Source: Anaerostipes amylophilus (GTDB taxonomy: Bacteria; Bacillota; Clostridia; Lachnospirales; Lachnospiraceae). From it: 64,000 bases of DNA. This document shows positions 50,421-58,547 of the stretch, one piece after another; the stretch's first letter is position 1, and each line of letters begins with the position of its first letter. Under the pieces are notes generated by a model, which had not been told where the DNA came from, ran no database searches, and saw only the letters and a list, made by a program, of their open reading frames with translations. The stretch is from NCBI RefSeq assembly GCF_025567365.1, contig NZ_JAOQJG010000005.1, positions 186,001 to 250,000 on the forward strand. Direction: 5' to 3'. A program made the position numbers and the translations under genes.

Positions 50421-50454
50421 AAAAGAGAACCAGGCGGTCAACCCTGATTCTCTT
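50421..50454 (-). terminator. Terminator of spoVG
   Basis: GAGAATCAGGG pairs with CCTGGTTCTC and is followed by T-rich DNA on the minus strand, 31 bp after spoVG. Confidence 0.75.
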
Positions 50455-50484
50455 CCTGCGTAAATTAAAGAAGAAGTTATTCTC

Positions 50485-50772
50485 TTAGACTTCTGGCGCT
50501 GTTGCGTCAATATCCCCCAGATTCATTGCTTCGTATTGTTCTAAAATTAAAGTCTGGATCATATTTCTTGTATCAGAATTGATCGGATGTGCAATGTCTC
50601 TATATTCACCGTCTGCCGCTTTACGACTTGGCATTGCAATAAACAGACCTTTTTCCCCTTCGATTACTTTAATATCATGTACCACAAATTCGTTGTCGAT
50701 CGTGATAGACACAACAGCTTTCATCTTACCTTCTTTGGCCACTTTTCTAATTCGTACATCAGTTATTTGCAT
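50485..50772 (-). CDS. spoVG: SpoVG regulatory protein
   Basis: The 95-residue protein has MQITDVRIRKVAKEGKMKAVVS, VHDIKVIEGEKGLFIAMPSRK and YRDIAHPINSDTRNMI, the SpoVG signature. SpoVG is a nucleic-acid-binding regulator of sporulation, cell division and envelope genes in Firmicutes. It has a well-formed promoter at 50872-50900 and its own terminator. Confidence 0.96.
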   Translation of the reverse strand: MQITDVRIRKVAKEGKMKAVVSITIDNEFVVHDIKVIEGEKGLFIAMPSRKAADGEYRDIAHPINSDTRNMIQTLILEQYEAMNLGDIDATAPEV

Positions 50773-50871
50773 GTTGTCATCCTCCTAGTTTCTAATAATT
50801 TAGCTAAAATTCGCTCTCCGGTCAGGCTCTGGTAACTTCTTCTCTCTCTTCGACCGTATATGCTAGTTTCT

Positions 50872-50900
50872 ATTATAACACTATTTTCAGCAATTGTGAA
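50872..50900 (-). promoter_or_regulatory. spoVG promoter
   Basis: TTCACA (complement of 50895-50900), a 17-bp spacer and TATAAT (complement of 50872-50877) lie 100 bp ahead of spoVG. Confidence 0.75.
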
Positions 50901-51000
50901 CAAAAACTTGTTTTTTATTTCCTTTTTTATTATAACATTTTACTACTTTTTTATCCATATTTTTATGATACTTATAATATTTTCCAATTCAATCTCCGTC

Positions 51001-51029
51001 TTGCAAGTTTAGTTGCAGTGACTTATAAT
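51001..51029 (+). promoter_or_regulatory. murC promoter
   Basis: TTGCAA (51001-51006), a 17-bp spacer and TATAAT (51024-51029) on the plus strand, 44 bp before the murC ATG. The 100 bp between this and the spoVG promoter is AT-rich with no gene. Confidence 0.8.
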
Positions 51030-51072
51030 AAGGAAAACAATGAAACTATATCAAAATAGAAAGAAAGGACAC

Positions 51073-52464
51073 ATGAAAATGTATCAAATAGATTTTAACA
51101 AACCAATTCATATTCATTTTATGGGAATCGGAGGTATCAGCATGAGTGGTCTTGCTGAAATTCTTATCAAAGAAGGATTTACTATTTCTGGATCCGATGT
51201 CCATACTTCTGATATCATCAAACACTTGGAAGATAAAGGTGCCAAAGTTTACTTAAGCCAGACTGCTGATAATATTACAGATGATATTGATCTTGTTGTA
51301 TATACAGCTGCCATCAACTTCGATACAAACGAAGAATATAAAGAAGCCGTACGCCGTAACATTCCAGTTATGAAACGTGCCACACTGCTTGGCCAGATGA
51401 TGCACAATTACCAGAATGCGATCGCTGTATCTGGAACTCATGGTAAAACAACGACTACTTCTATGTTATCTTATATTTTACTTGCTGGTAACACAGACCC
51501 TACGATCAGTGTCGGTGGAATCCTTGATGCGATCAATGGAAATATCCGTGTTGGACATTCTGAAACATTCGTAACAGAGGCATGTGAATATACAAACAGT
51601 TTCCTAGAGTTTTTCCCTAAGATCAGTATTATCCTTAATATCGAAGAAGATCATATGGATTTCTTCAAGGATCTTGATGATATCCGCCATTCTTTCCGTG
51701 AATTTGCTCACAAACTTCCTGATTATGGTTACCTGATCATCAATGGTGAAATTGAGAACATCGATTATATTGTGGACGGATTAAAAGCAGAATATGCAAC
51801 ATTTGGACTGGAAAATGATTCTTACGACTATTGTGCAAAGAATATTGGATATGATGCATTTGGACATGCACATTTTGATTATTACTTTAAAGGAGAATAT
51901 GTTGACCATATCCAGTTAAATGTCAATGGAGAGCATAATGTAAAGAACGCACTGGCTGCCATCGCTGCTGCAAAACGTATCGGTATCGATATTGATACGA
52001 TAAAGAAAGGGCTTCTTGGATTCACTGGTGCAAAACGTCGTTTTGAATTAAAAGGTACATGCAACGGCTTCACTGTTGTTGATGATTATGCTCATCACCC
52101 AACAGAAATCCGTGCAACTCTGGAATCTGCAAAGAATTATCCACATAATGAATTATGGTGTGTATTCCAGCCACATACTTATTCCAGAACGATCGCATTC
52201 CTTGATGATTTTGCTAAGGCATTAAGTCTCTGTGATCATGTGATCTTAACTGATATCTATGCAGCCAGAGAGAAAGATACTGGTATCGTAAGTTCCAAAG
52301 ATATCGTAGATCGTATGGCAGATTATGATGTAGATGTGCATTATATTAAGGAATTTGATGACATTGAAGAATTTATTTTAAAAAATTGCAAAAAAAATGA
52401 TCTGTTGATAACTATGGGCGCAGGAAACGTCGATTCTATCGGAAATTCTCTCGTAAATAGATAG
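51073..52464 (+). CDS. murC: UDP-N-acetylmuramate--L-alanine ligase
   Basis: The 463-residue enzyme adds L-alanine to UDP-MurNAc in peptidoglycan synthesis. The start was taken at 51073 (MKMYQIDFNKPIHIHFMGIG) with AAAGGA eight bases ahead; an upstream in-frame ATG at 51040 lacks a site. Motifs are MGIGGISMSGLAEIL, ATP-binding AVSGTHGKTTTTSML near 125, EACEYTNSFLEF, NIEEDHMDFF and DDYAHHPTEI. After its stop comes a cluster of DnaA boxes and then dnaD. Confidence 0.96.
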   Translation: MKMYQIDFNKPIHIHFMGIGGISMSGLAEILIKEGFTISGSDVHTSDIIKHLEDKGAKVYLSQTADNITDDIDLVVYTAAINFDTNEEYKEAVRRNIPVMKRATLLGQMMHNYQNAIAVSGTHGKTTTTSMLSYILLAGNTDPTISVGGILDAINGNIRVGHSETFVTEACEYTNSFLEFFPKISIILNIEEDHMDFFKDLDDIRHSFREFAHKLPDYGYLIINGEIENIDYIVDGLKAEYATFGLENDSYDYCAKNIGYDAFGHAHFDYYFKGEYVDHIQLNVNGEHNVKNALAAIAAAKRIGIDIDTIKKGLLGFTGAKRRFELKGTCNGFTVVDDYAHHPTEIRATLESAKNYPHNELWCVFQPHTYSRTIAFLDDFAKALSLCDHVILTDIYAAREKDTGIVSSKDIVDRMADYDVDVHYIKEFDDIEEFILKNCKKNDLLITMGAGNVDSIGNSLVNR

Positions 52465-52640
52465 TTATCCACATTATCCACAGGTTTGTACACAATTGTT
52501 GATAAACAAATCTGTGGATTTCTTTTATCCTTTTCCACATTTGTAAAATCTTTGTAAATGGCTTATTTCCATAATTCTACGATTTTTGTCCACATTATCC
52601 ACATTATCCACATACTTGTACACAATTGGGCTGTGGATTT
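52465..52640 (+). promoter_or_regulatory. Two-module DnaA-box cluster upstream of dnaD
   Basis: The perfect DnaA box TTATCCACA occurs at 52465-52473, 52474-52482, 52595-52603 and 52604-52612. One-mismatch boxes are TTGTCCACA (52586) and TTTTCCACA (52531), plus the reverse TGTGGATTT (52513 and 52632) and TGTTGATAA (52498). The two halves share order and the extra motif TTGTACACAATTG, so they look like a duplicated module about 120 bp long. It begins right after the murC stop and ends eight bp before the dnaD promoter. Confidence 0.8.
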
Positions 52641-52648
52641 CCCTGGTA

Positions 52649-52677
52649 TTTACAATTTCTCCAATCTGCGTTATAGT
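52649..52677 (+). promoter_or_regulatory. dnaD-dnaC promoter
   Basis: TTTACA (52649-52654), a 17-bp spacer and TATAGT (52672-52677) lie 34 bp before the dnaD ATG and directly after the DnaA boxes. Confidence 0.75.
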
Positions 52678-52711
52678 CAGATTAACAATAATAAAAGAAG
52701 GAGAAATTGCC

Positions 52712-53836
52712 ATGAATTACATTAAAGTAACAACCACATATCCAACCGGTGGAACGCTGCTTCCAAACGCTTTTGTTGATAATTACATGATCCGTGCGAA
52801 TGGTGAATATATCAAAGTGTATATCTATCTTCTGCGTATGGTTTCTGATGGTGCGAACTTCAGCATCCCTTGTCTGGCAGACGTACTGGAACTTACGGAG
52901 CGTGATGTTACTCGTGCGTTAAAGTACTGGGAGAAAGAATCACTTCTGCGCATGGAATTAAAAGATGGTGAGATCAGTTTTATTGAACTTCTCCCTGTCA
53001 GTGGCAATCCACATTCTCCTGAACAGATTTCCAATGCACAGACTGCACAGCCAGATTCACAGGCACAGTCTATAACAGCTTCATCCACTGTCTCTTCCCA
53101 GACAGAACAGTTTACAGCAAAAAAACAGGCTTCTATTGGTGCTGAAGCAATCCCAGCAATGAAGACTTTGTCCCCTGCTGAATTACAGCGTAAGAGTGAA
53201 GACGAACGTTTCTCATATCTTCTTTATGTATGTGAAATGTTTTTAGGAAAACCTCTTACCTGCACAGATATGAACACATTACTTTATATGATCGAGGATC
53301 TTAAGATGTCCTGCGAATTAGTTGAATATCTTGTAGAGCATTGTGTTTCCAATGGCAAGAAGAGTTTCCGTTATATGCAGTCTGTAGCGATCAACTGGTA
53401 TGAAGCCAATATTCAGACTCCAGATGAAGCGAAAGCATACAGCAAAAATTTCCGTAAGGAATATTATTCTATTATGCGTGCTTTCGGATTAAACCAGAAT
53501 CCTGCACCTGTTCAGGAAGAATATATGAAACGATGGCTTGAGACAGATGGTTTTGATCTTCCATTGATCATCGAAGCATGTAACCGAACAATCAATGCGA
53601 TCAATAAACCAAGTTTTCCATATGCAGATACCATCCTAAAACATTGGAAAGATAACCATATTGTAACCTTGGAAGATGCTAAGAACTTCCATGTACAGCA
53701 GAAGGCTCCTAAGACTTTTGCTAACAATAATAACCAGAATACTATGCATAATTTTACTCAGCGTGATTATGATTTTGATGCGTTAGAGCAGCAGCTTTTA
53801 CAGAAACAGTTCGCAAACGAACTCATGGAGAACTAA
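52712..53836 (+). CDS. dnaD: DnaD-like primosome protein
   Basis: The 374-residue protein is read from the ATG at 52712 (MNYIKVTTTYPTGGTLLPNA) with AGAAGGAG ahead; an open stretch to 52586 lacks a site. It has an N-terminal winged-helix domain (DVLELTERDVTRALKYWEKE near 70), a Ser/Gln-rich linker and a C-terminal DnaB_2 domain (near 170-270, FRYMQSVAINWYEANIQTPD). DnaD bridges initiator and helicase loader during replication start and restart. It is followed after three bp by the loader. Confidence 0.88.
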   Translation: MNYIKVTTTYPTGGTLLPNAFVDNYMIRANGEYIKVYIYLLRMVSDGANFSIPCLADVLELTERDVTRALKYWEKESLLRMELKDGEISFIELLPVSGNPHSPEQISNAQTAQPDSQAQSITASSTVSSQTEQFTAKKQASIGAEAIPAMKTLSPAELQRKSEDERFSYLLYVCEMFLGKPLTCTDMNTLLYMIEDLKMSCELVEYLVEHCVSNGKKSFRYMQSVAINWYEANIQTPDEAKAYSKNFRKEYYSIMRAFGLNQNPAPVQEEYMKRWLETDGFDLPLIIEACNRTINAINKPSFPYADTILKHWKDNHIVTLEDAKNFHVQQKAPKTFANNNNQNTMHNFTQRDYDFDALEQQLLQKQFANELMEN

Positions 53837-53839
53837 CTT

Positions 53840-54826
53840 ATGTCATTATCAAATAACGATTATCAGGATATCATGCGCCAATATGAAGCAAGGCGGCTTT
53901 CTAATTACCGTCTTCATGAACAGCGCAAGAAAGATATATATACAACCATTCCAGAGATCAGAGATCTTGACCGACAGATTACTTCCAATTCAATTTCTCT
54001 TGGAAAGCAGCTTATCGTCAGTGATGATCCTGCTTTACGAGAAAACTACCGTAAGAAGAATCATGTTTTGATCGAGAAGAAGCAGGCTCTCTTACACGAG
54101 GCCGGATATTCATCTGATTATCTGGAACCCATCTATCATTGTAAGAAGTGTAAAGACACCGGATATATTGGGCAGGAACCATGTTCCTGTTTTCATCAGG
54201 CGATGATCGATCACCTGTATTCCGGTTCTAATATGGCTAAGATTTTAGCCCGGGAGAATTTTCGGACCTTCAGAGAAGATTATTACTCCGATCAGATGAC
54301 CAAACAAGGTCTTCCAAGTCCAAGACGCAACATCCAGAAAGTTGTGGAACACTGCAAAACCTTTATTTCCAGATTTCCAAATCACGACAACATTTTATTT
54401 CAGGGTTCCACTGGTGTTGGGAAGACTTTTTTAAGTCATTGTATTGCAAAGGAGATCATGAACCGCGGATTTACCTGTGTCTATATGACAGCTTTTCAAC
54501 TTTTCGATACACTTGCCAAACATACCTTTGGCAGAGAAAAGAATGCTCAACAGGAGGCTTCTGCTAACCTGATCTTTCAATGCGATCTACTGATCATTGA
54601 TGACCTTGGTACAGAGATGATTAACAAATTTGTGATTTCACAGTTGTTTCAATGTTTGAATGAACGATTGATCCAAGAGAAATCCACAATTATTTCTACC
54701 AATTTATCTCTTCAGGAATTTCGAAATACCTACTCGGAACGAATCTTCTCAAGAATTATAGAGAATTATTCCTGGCAGAAAATCTATGGAGATGATATCC
54801 GTTTCAAAAAATCGAACTTGACGTAA
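53840..54826 (+). CDS. dnaC: DnaC/DnaI-type helicase loader ATPase
   Basis: The 328-residue protein has an N-terminal charged helical region, a zinc ribbon (YHCKKCKDTGYIGQEPCSCF near 100) and a C-terminal AAA+ domain with Walker A GSTGVGKTFLSH near 193, Walker B LLIIDDLGTE near 253 and sensor TIISTNLS. It loads DnaB (encoded at 44941-46281) on DNA. It lies three bp after dnaD, so both are co-translated. Confidence 0.9.
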   Translation: MSLSNNDYQDIMRQYEARRLSNYRLHEQRKKDIYTTIPEIRDLDRQITSNSISLGKQLIVSDDPALRENYRKKNHVLIEKKQALLHEAGYSSDYLEPIYHCKKCKDTGYIGQEPCSCFHQAMIDHLYSGSNMAKILARENFRTFREDYYSDQMTKQGLPSPRRNIQKVVEHCKTFISRFPNHDNILFQGSTGVGKTFLSHCIAKEIMNRGFTCVYMTAFQLFDTLAKHTFGREKNAQQEASANLIFQCDLLIIDDLGTEMINKFVISQLFQCLNERLIQEKSTIISTNLSLQEFRNTYSERIFSRIIENYSWQKIYGDDIRFKKSNLT

Positions 54827-54882
54827 CTTATTTATAATGTTATAAAAAAATATAAAGAACAATATACGAAGGAGATAGTATC

Positions 54883-56052
54883 ATGAGACGATCTGACCGT
54901 AACTTTACTAAGATTCCAGACGGTAAACTTGGAATCATTGCCCTTGAAGGATGCAAAGAACTTGGAAAAACAATTGACAACTATATCATTCAGTGGAGAT
55001 CTGAAACTTTCAAAGATTTCAAAGACTCTGTTGCTTGTGATGGATATTTAAGAGATACTTATCTTTTAGATGCTAGTTGCCCTCGCTTTGGTTCTGGAGA
55101 AGCCAAAGGTATCATTCGCGAATCTGTTCGTGACATGGATTTATACATCATCGTTGACGTATTAAATTACAGCGTTACTTACTCTTTAAGTGGACGTGTG
55201 AACCATATGTCTCCAGATGATCATTATGCTGACTTAAAACGTATCATCAGTGCTGCCGCTGGTAAAGCTAAGAGCATAAATGTTATCATGCCTTTCTTAT
55301 ATGAAAGCCGCCAGCATAAGAGAAGTACTCGTGAATCCCTTGACTGTGCAGTTATGCTTCAGGAATTATTAAACCTTGGTGTTGATAACATTCTGACATT
55401 TGATGCACATGATCCTCGTGTACAGAATGCGATTCCTATCAGCGGATTCGATAATATTCAGCCTACTTATCAGTTTGTAAAATCATTAGTTGAACAGTGT
55501 AAAGACGTTCACTTCGACAAAGACCACTTAATGGTTATCAGTCCAGATGAAGGAGCTATGCAACGTGCAATCTACATGGCAAACGTTGTTGGTGTTGATG
55601 TTGGTATGTTCTACAAACGTCGTGACTATTCTACAGTTATTGATGGCCGTAACCCAATCGTTGCCCATGAATTCCTTGGTGATTCATTAGATGGTAAAGA
55701 TGTACTGATCATTGATGATATGATCTCTTCTGGAGAAAGTATGATCGATGTAGCGAAAGAATTAAAACGCAGAAATGCACGTCGTGTCTTCTGCTTATCT
55801 ACATTTGGTTTATTCACAAATGGATTAGAAGTATTTGATCGTGCTGTTGAAGAAGGTATCATTGAAAAGGTTATCACTACAAACCTTACTTATCAGACAC
55901 CTGAATTATTATCTCGTGACTGGTATGCATCTTCTGATGTATCTAAATACGTTGCACTGTTAATTGATACATTAAATCATGACGCATCAATCAGTGATCT
56001 GTTAAATCCAACAGAACGTATCAAAGAATATCTTGAAAAGAAAAATCTTTAA
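54883..56052 (+). CDS. prs: Ribose-phosphate pyrophosphokinase
   Basis: The 389-residue enzyme makes PRPP from ribose 5-phosphate and ATP. It is about 70 residues longer than bacterial Prs (about 315), with an N-terminal extension. The PRPP loop is VLIIDDMISSGESMIDV near 285, and the metal-binding region is DNILTFDAHDPRVQNAIP near 165. GAAGGAG precedes the ATG. A terminator follows directly. The longer form is common in Clostridia. Confidence 0.9.
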   Translation: MRRSDRNFTKIPDGKLGIIALEGCKELGKTIDNYIIQWRSETFKDFKDSVACDGYLRDTYLLDASCPRFGSGEAKGIIRESVRDMDLYIIVDVLNYSVTYSLSGRVNHMSPDDHYADLKRIISAAAGKAKSINVIMPFLYESRQHKRSTRESLDCAVMLQELLNLGVDNILTFDAHDPRVQNAIPISGFDNIQPTYQFVKSLVEQCKDVHFDKDHLMVISPDEGAMQRAIYMANVVGVDVGMFYKRRDYSTVIDGRNPIVAHEFLGDSLDGKDVLIIDDMISSGESMIDVAKELKRRNARRVFCLSTFGLFTNGLEVFDRAVEEGIIEKVITTNLTYQTPELLSRDWYASSDVSKYVALLIDTLNHDASISDLLNPTERIKEYLEKKNL

Positions 56053-56064
56053 TTTGTAATATAG

Positions 56065-56097
56065 AAGGATCTGTTATTATCAGCAGATCCTTTTTTA
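56065..56097 (+). terminator. Terminator of prs
   Basis: AAGGATCTG and CAGATCCTT enclose a short loop and are followed by T6, 12 bp after the stop. Confidence 0.8.
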
Positions 56098-56148
56098 TTA
56101 TATTTAAATTTCTTTTGTTCATAACATGAAAAGAATCAAAAAAACAAA

Positions 56149-56184
56149 AAGCGTACAGGAATCATTAAGATTTCCCGTACGCTT
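56149..56184 (-). terminator. Terminator of the PBP gene
   Basis: AAGCGTACGGGAA and the near-complement arm (AAGCGTACaGGAA on the plus strand) form a 13-bp hairpin with a T-run on the minus strand after the PBP stop. Confidence 0.75.
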
Positions 56185-56199
56185 CTTTATTGTACAATA

Positions 56200-58407
56200 T
56201 TATTGTTCCTTTGACGAATTATTATCCTGAGACTGTGAAGCTGTCGTTGGCGCTTCTGTTGTTGGTGCTGCCGTTGTTGGTGCTGCCGTTGTTGGCGCTT
56301 CTGTTGTTGTCTCTACCCTTCCAGTGCTTGTAGCCTGTGTTGATGTTGTCACCTGATAGTCTCCTCCATCATAATTTGAATAATCTTCTGTGATTGTACC
56401 TGATGCATCTGAAGATGAATACTCTGAATGTATCATATTCATAAAGTTGCTCCATATAGTTTTTGGATAAGATGCTCCGCTTAATGCTGGCATGATTTTA
56501 TAATCATCTCTACCTACCCAGATTGCAGTTGTATAATAAGGTGTGTATCCACAGAACCACCCATCTCGGTTATCATTTGTTGTACCGGTCTTACCTGCGG
56601 TATCAACATTCGGTACTTTAGCTCCCACTCCAGTTCCGCCTTTTACTACACTCTCTAATACATCTGTCATCTGTTTTGCTGCACTTGTTGAATAAACTCT
56701 TCTCTTCTTTGTAGAAGATGACATTACTTCATCTCCATCAGAAGTTGTAATTTTTGTAATACATGTTGGTTCTCTGTATACACCATTGTTCTTCAAAGTT
56801 GCATACCCTGCTGCCATTTCTTCAGCAGTTGTTCCTTTTCTGAAACCACCAATACATGTCGTATAATATTTATAATCTGAAGGTTCCAAATATTTAAAAT
56901 TCATCTCTTCCAGATATTTTAAACATGTCTTCGGTGTCAACTGTTCATATATACGCATAGTTGCAACGTTACTTGATTTCTGAACTGCTCTTCTAAGAGA
57001 GATCTGTCCAGAGTAAGAACCATGTGAGTTTCTTACTCGATGCTTATCATTTGATGCCATCGGAGAATCATTTACTGTTGATCCAGCAGACCATCCATGC
57101 TCTAATGCTGGTGCATATACAAGTAATGGTTTGATCGCACTACCTGGCTGTCTAGGACTCTGATATGCACGGTTTAACGTATAACCGATATTCTTCTGTT
57201 CACGTCCACCAACGATTGCAACTACTTTTCCAGTATCATTGTCAATACATGTACCAGATGCCTGTGCTTTATAAATACCATTCTTATCTTTCTCCGTATA
57301 TCCAGATAACGCATTATTTACACTTTTTTGCAGCTGTTTCTGAACATCAGGATCAATGGATGTGTAAATATGATATCCAGCACTGTATAATGTTCTCTTA
57401 CACTCTGCATACATCTTATCATATTCTTCCTGATACTTTTTCTTCTCAGAGTTAGAACTGAAATCATCCTTGAATTCAAATCCCTTCTGTTTCATGATCT
57501 CTTTTGTTGCACAGTGAATGACATAGGTCTCTATATAGTTCTTCTTCTCTGTCTTAGTTTTCTGTGCTTTCTTCACATCAATGTCTTCATTTAACGCTTC
57601 TTCATACTGATCTTTTTTGATCAGATTCTGTTCGTACATATCTTTCAAAATCTTATTTCTACGTTTGATCGTATTTTCTTTATTTGTACGTGGATCATAA
57701 ATTGTTGGATTGTTTGGAATTGCAGATAAAAATGCTGCTTCTGACATTGTCAGATTCTTCGCATCTTTTCTGAAATATCCCTGACTTGCTGCCTGAATTC
57801 CATAATATCCATTTGAATAATAAACATTATTCAAATAAAATTCCAAAATCTGTTCTTTTGAATATTTCTTCTCCAGTTCTACTGCCATGAAAATTTCTTT
57901 TACTTTTCTCTTCCATGTTTTCTGTCGATTCAAAAATACAGTCTTTGCAAGCTGCTGTGTAAGGGTACTTCCACCCTGTGTGATTGCTCCTTTGTGTACA
58001 ACATAACTTACCGCAGCTCGTGAAATTCCTTTATAGTCTACACCACTGTGTTTGTAGAAATTCCTATCTTCCACAGAAATTACAGCAGCTATGACATAAA
58101 CCGGAAGTTCTTTGTATTTCAGGTAATATACATCTTTCTCACCTTTAAACTTCAGTAACTGCTTTCCGTTGGTGTCATATACAATACTTGTCTGTGATGC
58201 CTTGAATGTATCCTCACTCGACTGTGCGACGAGTTCTTTGGCCTCACTTCTAAGCTTCATAACCTTTGCCCCAAAAGTAAACCAGCCGATTACGACCAAC
58301 AACAAAAAGACCACTGAAACTTTTAAAAGAACTTTTTTCTTTTTACGTTTCTTCTTTTTCTTGCTTTCGGGAATAATCTTTTTTGTTTCCTTTGTTTCTT
58401 CAGCCAT
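56200..58407 (-). CDS. Class A penicillin-binding protein (PBP1A-like)
   Basis: The 735-residue protein has a basic cytoplasmic start, one membrane helix (about 28-48), a glycosyltransferase domain (about 70-250) with EDRNFYKHSGVDYKGISRAA and GGSTLTQQLAKT, and a transpeptidase domain with SxxK in PGSAIKPL, SSN in QKSSNVA and KTG in KTGTTNDNR. A Thr/Ala/Pro-rich tail repeats TTAAP and TTEAP near 700-725. It polymerises and cross-links peptidoglycan. The tail is an unstructured outer linker and its repeats may vary in number. It is a monocistronic gene. Confidence 0.94.
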   Translation of the reverse strand: MAEETKETKKIIPESKKKKKRKKKKVLLKVSVVFLLLVVIGWFTFGAKVMKLRSEAKELVAQSSEDTFKASQTSIVYDTNGKQLLKFKGEKDVYYLKYKELPVYVIAAVISVEDRNFYKHSGVDYKGISRAAVSYVVHKGAITQGGSTLTQQLAKTVFLNRQKTWKRKVKEIFMAVELEKKYSKEQILEFYLNNVYYSNGYYGIQAASQGYFRKDAKNLTMSEAAFLSAIPNNPTIYDPRTNKENTIKRRNKILKDMYEQNLIKKDQYEEALNEDIDVKKAQKTKTEKKNYIETYVIHCATKEIMKQKGFEFKDDFSSNSEKKKYQEEYDKMYAECKRTLYSAGYHIYTSIDPDVQKQLQKSVNNALSGYTEKDKNGIYKAQASGTCIDNDTGKVVAIVGGREQKNIGYTLNRAYQSPRQPGSAIKPLLVYAPALEHGWSAGSTVNDSPMASNDKHRVRNSHGSYSGQISLRRAVQKSSNVATMRIYEQLTPKTCLKYLEEMNFKYLEPSDYKYYTTCIGGFRKGTTAEEMAAGYATLKNNGVYREPTCITKITTSDGDEVMSSSTKKRRVYSTSAAKQMTDVLESVVKGGTGVGAKVPNVDTAGKTGTTNDNRDGWFCGYTPYYTTAIWVGRDDYKIMPALSGASYPKTIWSNFMNMIHSEYSSSDASGTITEDYSNYDGGDYQVTTSTQATSTGRVETTTEAPTTAAPTTAAPTTEAPTTASQSQDNNSSKEQ

Positions 58408-58547
58408 ATTCCTTTCACCTTTCGTTTGTTTTTACTGCTTACATTTGTTCCGGAATATCTCCGGATATATATCTTAATTTTAACATAAAATATATCATAA
58501 CTAAAACTTTTGTCTCGACATAGTTTGCACTTTAAAGACAAAATATA

